Origin: Bacteroidaceae bacterium
Lineage (GTDB): Bacteria; Bacteroidota; Bacteroidia; Bacteroidales; Bacteroidaceae
DNA length: 29,239 nucleotides
Reading direction: 5' to 3'
Assembly (NCBI GenBank): GCA_900768625.1
Contig: CAAGDO010000333.1
Coordinates: 1 to 29,239 of the forward strand
This document shows positions 8,057 to 16,102 of this stretch, one piece after another. The translations under genes were made by a program, and so were the position numbers. The notes under the pieces were generated by a model. The model saw nothing but the letters and a program-made list of their open reading frames with translations, searched no databases and was not told the origin of the DNA. How positions within the stretch are numbered: the first letter of the stretch is position 1; the number at the start of each line of letters is the position of its first letter.

Positions 8057-9040
8057 ATGACAGATTTCGTCATCACGCCCTACCATCCGTCCATGAACGA
8101 AGAATGGAACGAGTTTCTGACCCATGTCCGTCAGAACACCTTTCTCTTCAACCGCAACTTCATGGACTACCATGCAGACCGCTTCCACGATACATCCCTC
8201 ATCATCCGAACGGCTCATGGTCACCCTGCCGCTCTTCTTCCGGCAAACCGATGTCCGTCCGACAAACGCATCGTCCAGTCCCATGGCGGACTCACCTATG
8301 GCGGACTGCTCACACCTTCCTCTGCCTCCACCTCTGACATAGGACGTATGTTCCAACTTTGTGCCAACCACTACGCCCACAAAGGATACATCCAGATGGA
8401 CTACAAACCTGTGCCACATATCTACCACGCATACCCTGCGGAAGAAGACCTCTATTGGTTGCATCGGATGGGAGCCACACTTTCATCAAGAGCTATCTCT
8501 TCTGCGATTTATCTCCCCGAACCACTTCCGCTCAGCACCCTTCGCCGACGCAAGGCCCGGAAAGCAGAAAGAACCTCCGCGTTGACCGTCTCCACTTCGA
8601 TGGACCATTTGCCAGGCTATTGGGAAGTACTCACCAACGTTCTTCTCACCCGCCACGACACGCGTCCCGTTCACTCTCTAATTGAGATAACGCAACTCGC
8701 CAACGCTTTCCCCTCCTCCATCCAACTCTTCACCGCCCTCACTTCCAACGGCGATATCGCAGCAGGATGCGTGCTTTTCATCACCTCCAAAGTGGTCCAT
8801 ATCCAATACATCGCAGCATCCGATGAAGGTCGCGCCCTTGGTGCACTTGACTGGCTGTTCCAGCATATCATCGACCACGCAAGGGAGCACTATCCCAACG
8901 CTGTCTACCTCGACTTCGGCATTTCAACCGAACAACAAGGACTCGTGCTCAACGAGGGACTCATCTTCCAAAAAGAAGGTTTCGGTGCCAGAGGTGTCTG
9001 CTACGACGCCTATTCACTCCCTCTTGCACCTTTCAGCTGA
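8057..9040 (+). CDS. FemAB/GNAT-like acyltransferase in the amino-sugar cluster
   Basis: The 327-residue protein resembles the two-lobed GNAT/FemAB-like acyltransferases (the Acetyltransf_6 type). The N-terminal lobe contains an HGGLTYGGLL-like turn near 75-85. The second lobe has IAAGCVLFITSKVVHIQYIAASDEG, then ALDWLFQHIIDHA and LDFGISTEQQG, patterns common in this family. Lying between the ketoisomerase and the aminotransferase, it most simply N-acylates the 3-amino sugar nucleotide, or transfers an amino acid to it. Known Fdt/Qdt pathways use a left-handed beta-helix acetyltransferase instead, and none is present here. The family call is moderately sure; the substrate is inference from context. 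Confidence 0.7.
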   Translation: MTDFVITPYHPSMNEEWNEFLTHVRQNTFLFNRNFMDYHADRFHDTSLIIRTAHGHPAALLPANRCPSDKRIVQSHGGLTYGGLLTPSSASTSDIGRMFQLCANHYAHKGYIQMDYKPVPHIYHAYPAEEDLYWLHRMGATLSSRAISSAIYLPEPLPLSTLRRRKARKAERTSALTVSTSMDHLPGYWEVLTNVLLTRHDTRPVHSLIEITQLANAFPSSIQLFTALTSNGDIAAGCVLFITSKVVHIQYIAASDEGRALGALDWLFQHIIDHAREHYPNAVYLDFGISTEQQGLVLNEGLIFQKEGFGARGVCYDAYSLPLAPFS

Positions 9041-9064
9041 CATCCCCACACACAACAAAGCCTC

Positions 9065-10174
9065 ATGATACCCTTCCTTCCACTCGATCAGATCACCGCA
9101 TCATTCCAACCGGAAATCGACAACGCCATCAAACGTGTCACCCACAGCGGATGGTACCTCAATGGTGGCGAACTAACAAACTTCGAGCAGTCATTTGCCG
9201 CCTTCACTGGCACCACGCACTGCATCGGTACAGGAAATGGCTTTGACGCCCTCACGCTGGCGCTCTTGGCCATGAAGGCCGAATACGGATGGAACGATGA
9301 GGCTGAAGTGATTCTTCCTGCCATGACTTTCGTAGCCACCGCCCTGGCCGTGGTGAGAGCTGGGCTACACCCCATTTTGGCAGATGTTGACTCCAACGCC
9401 GTGCTCACTCCAGAAACAGTCCTTCCGCATCTCTCCTCCCGCACACGCGCTTTGCTCCCCGTCCATCTCTACGGACGTCTGGCACCCATCGACGGCTTGG
9501 CACAGCTCGCGGAAGACCATCATCTGGCCCTGCTTGAAGATGCTGCCCAAGCCCACGGAGCCACACTCCAAGGCCGACGGGCAGGAGCCTGGGGAACCAT
9601 GGCTGCATTCAGTTTCTACCCCGGAAAGAACCTCGGCGCACTGGGTGATGCAGGAGCCGTCACCACATCCGACGAAGCCCTTTCCCTGCGAGTGCGAATG
9701 CTCGCAAACTATGGTGCACGACAGAAATACCGTCACGAAGCACTCGGGCTGAACTCCCGAATGGACGAAATCCAAGCCGCCATTCTCCAAGTGAAACTTT
9801 CCCGTTTGCTTGCTGACAACAAACACCGCCGCAATGTGGCCCGTTTCTACAACAGCCATATCCATCATCCTCTTGTCACACTCCCTGCCCTTCCAGAAGA
9901 GCCGGAATCCCATGTGTGGCACATCTATCCCCTACGCTGCCCCCAACGTGACGCACTCCAACGCCATCTCACCGCACGGGGCATACAGACACTCATCCAC
10001 TACCCCTTCCCCATCCATCTCCAACCGGCCATCATCCCATACATACAACAGGAAGATACATGGCCAGAGGCTCTGAGCATCGCACAACAGGAACTGAGTC
10101 TTCCCATATCTCCTTTGCTCACTCCCGAACAAATGAAAGCCGTCGCTGACGCGGTCAATGACTTCCGTCCCTGA
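9065..10174 (+). CDS. fdtB: DegT/DnrJ/EryC1/StrS aminotransferase (FdtB type)
   Basis: A PLP-dependent sugar aminotransferase that would add an amino group at C3 of the dTDP-3-keto-6-deoxyhexose made by the upstream ketoisomerase, using glutamate. The PLP-binding lysine is K188 in SFYPGKNLGALGDAG, D159 lies in LLEDAAQAHGA, and the family's N-terminal SGWYLNGGELTNFE and C-terminal IHYPFPIHLQ are present. The length of 369 is normal. It starts 24 bp after the acyltransferase stop. FdtB and the QdtB type are too similar to separate by eye, so the symbol is provisional. Confidence 0.88.
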   Translation: MIPFLPLDQITASFQPEIDNAIKRVTHSGWYLNGGELTNFEQSFAAFTGTTHCIGTGNGFDALTLALLAMKAEYGWNDEAEVILPAMTFVATALAVVRAGLHPILADVDSNAVLTPETVLPHLSSRTRALLPVHLYGRLAPIDGLAQLAEDHHLALLEDAAQAHGATLQGRRAGAWGTMAAFSFYPGKNLGALGDAGAVTTSDEALSLRVRMLANYGARQKYRHEALGLNSRMDEIQAAILQVKLSRLLADNKHRRNVARFYNSHIHHPLVTLPALPEEPESHVWHIYPLRCPQRDALQRHLTARGIQTLIHYPFPIHLQPAIIPYIQQEDTWPEALSIAQQELSLPISPLLTPEQMKAVADAVNDFRP

Positions 10175-10239
10175 CCGCAAACAATGGATGACATCCTATA
10201 ACCCCAAATCCCCAACCCCTCAAACAACCCTGCACAACC

Positions 10240-11052
10240 ATGACACTCGACATTCTCATCTGTTCGCTCAACAAAGGCATCGTACGATGCCAGGACGTAC
10301 TTCTTCCTCCGCAAGGAGGCGTACACTATATTGTTTCCTACCAGTACACTGACGAGCGTTACCTTGAACTCATCCCCACGCAGCTCACAGAAAGAGCCGA
10401 CGTATCCATCTATAAATATAAAGGCCACGGACTTTCCGCCAATCGCAACCTGGCACTTGAAAAGGCTACGGCAGAAATCGTCATGTTTGCCGATGACGAT
10501 GCGCGTCTGACCCCCGAAACACCATCCATCGTCACCCGTCATTTCCAGGACGATTCCTCGCTTGACGTGGCATTCTTCATGGCCTCCACCTACACTGGCA
10601 AAGCACTCAAAAACTATCCGGAGGAATCCTTCCGCATACTTGCCATGCCTGACAGCTACACCATCTCAGCCCTTGAAATGGCCATGCGTCGCACAAAGGT
10701 ACAGGGACGTCTTCGCTTTGATGAACGCTTCGGTTTAGGCACAAAGTTCCTCACTTGCGGAGAAGAGGAAGTCTGGCTTGAGGATGCGCTTCGTGCCAAA
10801 CTCTGCATCAAATATTTCCCTGAGAAGATCGTGGAAACATCCACCATGCTCAAGAAATCGCTCGTTTTCGTCGACGCTGGCGTACAGCGTAGCCGAGGAG
10901 CTATCACCTACTACATGCATGGAAACCGCGCTTGGTGGCTTTGCTTCAAGTTCGCCCTCACCAATGCCCGAAAAGGCATGTGTCATTTCCTTCCCATGAT
11001 GCGTCATCTCATGGAAGGCATCCGCTACATGCAACGAACCAATCGCCCATAA
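10240..11052 (+). CDS. Glycosyltransferase, GT-A/family 2-like (tandem paralogue 1)
   Basis: A nucleotide-sugar dependent glycosyltransferase, likely acting at the cytoplasmic face of the membrane. The GT-A fold shows GLSANRN (64-70), the metal-binding ADDDA (84-88) and a C-terminal acceptor-side motif GEEEVWL (174-180). The N-terminus (DILICSLN) differs from the usual GT2 'ISVIIP' start. It is a clear paralogue of the next gene, sharing the motifs at the same or nearly the same positions. No signal peptide is present, and the C-terminal 60 residues are basic and aromatic, which suggests peripheral membrane attachment. The donor and acceptor are unknown; the upstream amino-sugar genes make a Fuc3N/Qui3N-type donor possible. 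Confidence 0.82.
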   Translation: MTLDILICSLNKGIVRCQDVLLPPQGGVHYIVSYQYTDERYLELIPTQLTERADVSIYKYKGHGLSANRNLALEKATAEIVMFADDDARLTPETPSIVTRHFQDDSSLDVAFFMASTYTGKALKNYPEESFRILAMPDSYTISALEMAMRRTKVQGRLRFDERFGLGTKFLTCGEEEVWLEDALRAKLCIKYFPEKIVETSTMLKKSLVFVDAGVQRSRGAITYYMHGNRAWWLCFKFALTNARKGMCHFLPMMRHLMEGIRYMQRTNRP

Positions 11053-11095
11053 CCCGTTTTCAACGTTCCTCGACTGGACCATTCAAAGCCACGCT

Positions 11096-11911
11096 ATGCC
11101 AACTCTCGACATTGCCATATGCACCCTCAATGAAGGCATCACCCGCGTAGGGGGGATGCTTCTACCGCCATACCCAGGCATCAGCTATGTCGTATCCTGG
11201 CAACGCGTCAGCCCTGAAGCTCAAACCATGCCCGTACCCTCAGAAATCACCGACCGTTCTGACGTACAGCTCACCATCCTCTCCACCTCCGGACTTTCCG
11301 CCAATCGCAACAATGCCCTCAAACAGGCTTCTGCTGACATCATCCTCATTGCTGATGACGATTGCCGTTACACGCTCCCCCGCCTTCGGGCCATCATCCA
11401 GGCCTATGAGGATCATCCTGAAGCCAGCGTCATCTGTTTCCGCATGACCGACCACGAAGGGAGATTCTTCAAGCACTATCCCGCCAAACCCTTTCGCTAT
11501 CCCGATTTGCCCTACGGATACTATTTCGCTTCATGGGAAATCAGTCTAAGAAGGGATATACGCAAAATTCCTTTCGACACCCATTTCGGACTTGGTGCGC
11601 CCTTTTTCGGAGCAGGCGAAGAAGAAGTATGGCTTCATGATGTCCACAAAAAATATCCCGAAGCCACCATCCTTTATCTCCCCATCACCATCGGAACGAC
11701 AGACCCCATCACCACGGGCGACCATTTTCTGACCCACCCACTGGTGCAACACGCCCGTTCCGCCCTCATCGGAACCTTCCATTCCCCCCTTGGAGCCCTT
11801 CCACGCATTGTCCGGACTGCACTCACAGCCCCAGCCTCCTTCGGCAAACGGATGCTGATTCTCCGCAACATGATTCGCGGCTACATCCATTTTCTTCATC
11901 TCCACCGCTAA
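11096..11911 (+). CDS. Glycosyltransferase, GT-A/family 2-like (tandem paralogue 2)
   Basis: A tandem relative of the preceding gene. It shares DIxICxLNxGI, LLPP, GLSANRN (66-72), ADDD (86-89), FGLG and GEEEVWL (174-180), spread over nearly the whole length. The linking and C-terminal parts have diverged, consistent with an old duplication and different acceptor or donor choice. It starts 43 bp after the previous stop, and the next gene begins 8 bp after its end, so it is in the same operon. The C-terminal region (FGKRMLILRNMIRGYIHF) is basic and hydrophobic and may contact the membrane. It probably adds a sugar to the same surface glycan. Confidence 0.82.
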   Translation: MPTLDIAICTLNEGITRVGGMLLPPYPGISYVVSWQRVSPEAQTMPVPSEITDRSDVQLTILSTSGLSANRNNALKQASADIILIADDDCRYTLPRLRAIIQAYEDHPEASVICFRMTDHEGRFFKHYPAKPFRYPDLPYGYYFASWEISLRRDIRKIPFDTHFGLGAPFFGAGEEEVWLHDVHKKYPEATILYLPITIGTTDPITTGDHFLTHPLVQHARSALIGTFHSPLGALPRIVRTALTAPASFGKRMLILRNMIRGYIHFLHLHR

Positions 11912-11919
11912 CTTTCGAC

Positions 11920-12882
11920 ATGTTCATCTCCATCATCATCCCCTACCATAACAGAGCAGACCTTCTTTCTCACACGCTCAAGAGCATCGTCATCCCCTCA
12001 GAGATCACAGCCGAACTTATCCTTGTCGACAATCTCAGCACCGACACAGCTCCCCTCGTAGCCCAAGCCTTTGCCCAAGCTGTCAATGAGAAGAAGACCA
12101 GCTTTGGCGTACGTCTCGCCACCTGTGAAACCCCAGGAGCCAGTTGCGCACGCAACGAAGGACTCTCACTTGCAAAAGGAGAATGGACATACTTTTTTGA
12201 TTCGGACGATGAAATGACGGACGACTTCTTCCCCGACCTCATCCACCACATCAAACACCACCCTGAAGCCCGACTCATCTGCCTCTGCACCCATTTTCTC
12301 TCACCCCAAGGAAAACTCACCCGGCGTCAGGTGCAATACACCGCCTCACCTGTCGACCAACTTCTCTCAGGTCATCTGGCCACACTCAATATGGTTTTCC
12401 GCACATCTGTCATCCGCCAGATGGGTGGATGGAACAGCACGCTGCGCATTTGGGATGACTGGGAACTGGGCCTGAGAGCCCTTCTCACATTGTCTGCCGA
12501 TACCGTGAGCTGGATGCGTCCCAAAGCCTACCACCACATCCACATTCACTCCAACTCCATCACAGGTCCTGACTTCTCTTCCGCCTACCCTCGTCTGCAA
12601 TTCCCCCTTCAAGCAGCCCGTGTCCTTATCTCCCATAAGCCGTCCGACAAACTCTTCGTTGCACTAGCCTGCCGCGAGGCCATTCTCGCCGGCCATCTCC
12701 ATCGTGAAGGAAGTACGGACCTCGCTGCCGATATGCTCCGTCAGGCAAAAAGGGATGCCTATCCACGCCACAACCCTTTCCTGACCCCCTTCTGCCAGCT
12801 TCTCATCCATCTGCTCAAGACTTACACGGCCATAGGCGGAAGAGGAGCATGGGCCATTGCCCGCATGCTGATTCCTCATTAA
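11920..12882 (+). CDS. Glycosyltransferase family 2
   Basis: A canonical GT2 enzyme. It has the start FISIIIPYHNRADLL (2-16), a nucleotide-binding VDNLSTD (36-42), GASCARNEGL (73-82), the metal-binding DSDDE (94-98) and the catalytic-base region IWDDWELGLR (177-186). The 320-residue length is typical. It is the last gene of the operon. Its TAA stop at 12880-12882 is also the left half of the target duplication of the inserted MITE copy C. It likely transfers one residue during assembly of the glycan made by this operon. The specific linkage cannot be read from the sequence. Confidence 0.9.
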   Translation: MFISIIIPYHNRADLLSHTLKSIVIPSEITAELILVDNLSTDTAPLVAQAFAQAVNEKKTSFGVRLATCETPGASCARNEGLSLAKGEWTYFFDSDDEMTDDFFPDLIHHIKHHPEARLICLCTHFLSPQGKLTRRQVQYTASPVDQLLSGHLATLNMVFRTSVIRQMGGWNSTLRIWDDWELGLRALLTLSADTVSWMRPKAYHHIHIHSNSITGPDFSSAYPRLQFPLQAARVLISHKPSDKLFVALACREAILAGHLHREGSTDLAADMLRQAKRDAYPRHNPFLTPFCQLLIHLLKTYTAIGGRGAWAIARMLIPH

Positions 12883-12953
12883 GAAGTCGTCTGAACTTTC
12901 AGAAGAGATTAAACACCAAATCATATCCTCGTCAGAAAAGTTCAGACGATTTC
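12883..12953 (+). repeat. MITE-like element, internally deleted copy C (71 bp)
   Basis: It begins GAAGTCGTCTGAACTTTC and ends AAAAGTTCAGACGATTTC, the same inverted termini as copies A and B. About 120 bp of interior, including the central palindrome, is missing. It is flanked by TAA at 12880-12882 and TAA at 12954-12956. The left TAA is the stop codon of the GT2 gene, so the insertion is neutral for the protein. Confidence 0.85.
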
Positions 12954-13059
12954 TAAGTCAGGATGATCCCCAACACCATTCAACCGCAAAAACGCGTTTT
13001 TCTTTCCCTCTAGCTTCTATTCCACATCCCTCACTATCCCCATCGTGCAGAAAAATGGC

Positions 13060-13067
13060 TAACTTTG
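13060..13067 (+). promoter_or_regulatory. -7 box for the amidase-like protein; fixes its start
   Basis: TAACTTTG followed by C matches the box seen at other genes here. It overlaps the first codons of the longer open frame that starts at 13055, so translation should begin at the next ATG, 13091, which opens directly with a signal peptide. The -33 element is weak. Confidence 0.55.
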
Positions 13068-13090
13068 CATTACAAAACTCAAAGAGCCAC

Positions 13091-16021
13091 ATGCCACATA
13101 TTCCATCAGGTTGCCTCGCAGCCCTGCTATTCACCATATCCCTGCACACTCAAGCACAGAACAGCGAAATGCAGAGAAAAGTCGACGCCTATTTCTCCAC
13201 CTACAAAGTGGACGGTTACAAGCCCAACGGAAATATGCACACCGACTCCATACGCATCAACGAAGAAGGCCATACAGTGAACATCTACGCCAACGAACCA
13301 TTCAGCTCACAGCCCTTCACCCCCTCCTCCGTACGACGTATCTACACCGAACTGCAACGCCTCATTCCCGCTCCCTACAACACCTATCATCTCAGCATCT
13401 TCAACACTCGCGGACGACTGATTGAAGACCTCGTGCCCAACATCCTACGCGAAGGAGAAGCCGATGCAACCCGTCTGTGGGGAAAAACGAACTATGAGGG
13501 ACACCCTTGGGTGAAAAACACATCACTCCCCTACAACGTAAGCCGTGGTCTGCAAGGACGCCACCTCTTCATCTGGCCCAGCCACGGACGCTACTACAAA
13601 GCTGGAGGATGGCAATGGCAACGCCCCTATCTTTTCTGCACGACAGAGGACCTCTTCACCCAATCTTTCGTCTATCCCTACCTTTTCCCTATGCTCGAAA
13701 AGGCTGGAGCCATTGTCTATTCGCCCCGCGAACGAGACATACAAACCCATGAAGCCCTTGTCGACAATGACAGTCCTTCCCGACAAGGTAACTACCTGGA
13801 GACGAACACAGAAGACTTCACTTGGAGCAGTTCAGCTGACGGCGCAGGCTTCAAGATGCCCGACGGACTCCTCAACGATTCCACTCACCCCTTCACACTC
13901 GGGACCTGGCGTTCCATCCCCGCCACCACACGCCGCAATCATCTGGCTTCAGCCACATGGTCACCCCGTATTCCCAAAAGCGGACGCTATTCCGTCTACG
14001 TGAGCTATGCCTCACGTCCCAACAGCGTACCCGATGCACACTACACCATATTCCATAAAGGTGGACGAACAAACGTTCAAGTCAACCAGCAGATGGGAGG
14101 CAACACCTGGGTATATGTAGGCACCTACGAATTCGATGAGGGACAGCGTTCCAACGCCCGCGTCATGCTGACCAACCAAAGTGCTTATCGCGGCATCGTC
14201 ACAGCAGATGGCGTTCGGTTTGGAGGAGGTGTGGGTCAGGTGGAACGCGAAATGGCCGGTACCAGCGGCTTACCCCGATTCCTTGAAGCCGCCCGCTATC
14301 AGGCTCAATGGTGCGGAATCCCCGACACGCTCTATAACACCACAAATGGCGAAAATGACTATGCCGACGACCTCCGAGTAAGAGGCAACCTCCTCAACTA
14401 TCTGGGCGGAGGAAGTCCCTATATTCCCTCCGTTGAAGGCCAACGTGTACCATTCGAGCTATCCCTCGCTCTCCACAGTGATGCCGGTATCCGCCATGAC
14501 CGTTCCATCTATGGTTCACTCAGCATCTGCACCACTCAGGATGCAGAGGAGAAAACCATCTACCCCTCCGGGCTTTCCCGTCAGGCCTCACAAGACTTTT
14601 CTGCCATGTTGCTCAACAATCTCACCAACGACCTGAGCAACGAATTCAAAATCGACTGGACCCGACGCGAGCAATGGGACCGCAACTATGCAGAGACCCG
14701 CATGCCCAACGTCCCCTCAGCCATTCTTGAAATGCTGTCCCACCAGAACTTCGAAGACATGAAGTACGGGCACGACCCGCACTTCAAATTCGCTCTCGCC
14801 CGTTCTGTCTATAAAACCGTTCTTCGCTACGTCAATTTCGAACATGGCATAAAACGCACCGTGGTGCAGCCATTGCCCGTCCATGCCTTCAGTGTCACGC
14901 TGTCCGATGACGGAACACAAGCCACCTTGGAATGGCAACCCACCAACGATGCTTCAGAACCAACAGCCAAGCCCACGTCCTACGTAGTCTATACCAAAGT
15001 GGACAACGAGGATTTCGACAACGGACTCAACATCGGTCCGTCCACTAATTTCAGCATCTCAATCTCTCCTGACCGACAATATAGTTTCCGAATCACGGCC
15101 ATCAATGCCGGAGGCGAGAGTTTCCCATCAGAAACGCTGAGCGTCATGCATTCATCCAAAGAAAAGGCACGCATTCTCATCGTCAACGGTTTCAATCGTC
15201 TGAGCGGACCTGCCTGGGTGGAAAATGCTGATAGCGTCGGATTCGACCTCCACCGCGACATCGGTGTACCCTATCTCTACACCACCTCACTTTCCGGTGC
15301 ACAACAAGTGTTCAATCCAGCCTTCAAAGGCAGGGAGGGAAGTGCTTCCCTGGGCTATTGCGGACAAGAGCTGATGGGCAAGCGCATCGCAGGAAACACC
15401 TTCGACTATCCCGTCGAACACGGCCGCAGCATCGCTGCTGCCGGAGACTACAGTTTCGCATCAGTCAGCCGGGAAGCCTTTGAATCTACTTCGCTTTCCC
15501 TGAGCGGCTATGCAGCCATAGACTACATTGCAGGACTCGAAGCCGATCTCCCCTACAACCTGCGCCCCTACAAAACATTCCCCGTTCCTGTGCAGCAACG
15601 AATCACGGAATATCTGAAAAACGGAAAAGGAGCACTCCTCGTCAGCGGAAGCTACATTGGTTCCGACAACACGCATTCCGAGTCCGACCGCCGTTTCACA
15701 GAAGATGTGCTCAAGTTCCGCTACGATGGTTCTGCCCGTCGTGATACGAGCGAAACAGCCAGTGGTTTGAACCTCCACTTCCGTCTGCTCCGTCAGCCCA
15801 ATGCCGACCACTATGCGGTCCAGGCTCCCGACGCCATCCTTCCAGCCTCCCGTCAAGCATTTCCCGTTTTCGCCTTTGGTGGTGGTCAAGGAGCTGGAGT
15901 TGCTTATAAAGGCCGCTCCTATCGCGTCGTGTCCATGAGCTTCCCCTTCGAATGCATCGCCGAATCCAAGGTACGAAACCTTGCCATGAAAGCCTTGCTC
16001 GATTTCCTCACTGACAAATAA
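13091..16021 (+). CDS. Secreted amidase_3-like protein with inserted golvesin-like domain and Fn3
   Basis: Bacteroidetes proteins of this build are often labelled 'xanthan lyase' or golvesin-like. The start at 13091 gives a signal peptide (MPHIPSGCLAALLFTISLH, then TQAQ). Putative zinc-amidase residues are H165 (WPSHGRYY), E186, H462 (LALHSDAG) and the catalytic E547 (SAILEML), resembling N-acetylmuramoyl-L-alanine amidase motifs. Residues about 244-380 look like a golvesin/Xly-type binding domain inserted between the SPRERD motif and H462. A fibronectin type III domain (about 600-688) and a C-terminal region of unknown fold (ARILIVNGFNRL onward, with an S-G-S-Y-I-G turn) follow. The length is 976. 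It may cleave peptidoglycan or bind polysaccharide outside the cell, and the adjacent glycan operon and lysozyme fit an envelope role. The catalytic assignment is by motif only. Confidence 0.82.
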   Translation: MPHIPSGCLAALLFTISLHTQAQNSEMQRKVDAYFSTYKVDGYKPNGNMHTDSIRINEEGHTVNIYANEPFSSQPFTPSSVRRIYTELQRLIPAPYNTYHLSIFNTRGRLIEDLVPNILREGEADATRLWGKTNYEGHPWVKNTSLPYNVSRGLQGRHLFIWPSHGRYYKAGGWQWQRPYLFCTTEDLFTQSFVYPYLFPMLEKAGAIVYSPRERDIQTHEALVDNDSPSRQGNYLETNTEDFTWSSSADGAGFKMPDGLLNDSTHPFTLGTWRSIPATTRRNHLASATWSPRIPKSGRYSVYVSYASRPNSVPDAHYTIFHKGGRTNVQVNQQMGGNTWVYVGTYEFDEGQRSNARVMLTNQSAYRGIVTADGVRFGGGVGQVEREMAGTSGLPRFLEAARYQAQWCGIPDTLYNTTNGENDYADDLRVRGNLLNYLGGGSPYIPSVEGQRVPFELSLALHSDAGIRHDRSIYGSLSICTTQDAEEKTIYPSGLSRQASQDFSAMLLNNLTNDLSNEFKIDWTRREQWDRNYAETRMPNVPSAILEMLSHQNFEDMKYGHDPHFKFALARSVYKTVLRYVNFEHGIKRTVVQPLPVHAFSVTLSDDGTQATLEWQPTNDASEPTAKPTSYVVYTKVDNEDFDNGLNIGPSTNFSISISPDRQYSFRITAINAGGESFPSETLSVMHSSKEKARILIVNGFNRLSGPAWVENADSVGFDLHRDIGVPYLYTTSLSGAQQVFNPAFKGREGSASLGYCGQELMGKRIAGNTFDYPVEHGRSIAAAGDYSFASVSREAFESTSLSLSGYAAIDYIAGLEADLPYNLRPYKTFPVPVQQRITEYLKNGKGALLVSGSYIGSDNTHSESDRRFTEDVLKFRYDGSARRDTSETASGLNLHFRLLRQPNADHYAVQAPDAILPASRQAFPVFAFGGGQGAGVAYKGRSYRVVSMSFPFECIAESKVRNLAMKALLDFLTDK

Positions 16022-16032
16022 CTTCAAGTCAC

Positions 16033-16085
16033 AAAAAAGCCAACGTGCCCTTTCCACATCATGGAAAAAGCACGTTGGCTTTTTT
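16033..16085. terminator. Bidirectional Rho-independent terminator
   Basis: A 16-bp perfect outer stem (16033-16048 with 16070-16085), AAAAAAGCCAACGTGC pairing with GCACGTTGGCTTTTTT, has an inner TTTCC/GGAAA stem and T-runs on both strands. It separates the convergent amidase-like gene and folC. Confidence 0.93.
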
Positions 16086-16102
16086 ATGGTACATAGGTGA
16101 TA

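Noticed and set aside
13055..13090. Extended N-terminus of the amidase-like protein
   Set aside because: The extra 12 codons overlap the TAACTTTG promoter box and would bury the signal peptide, so the ATG at 13091 is preferred.
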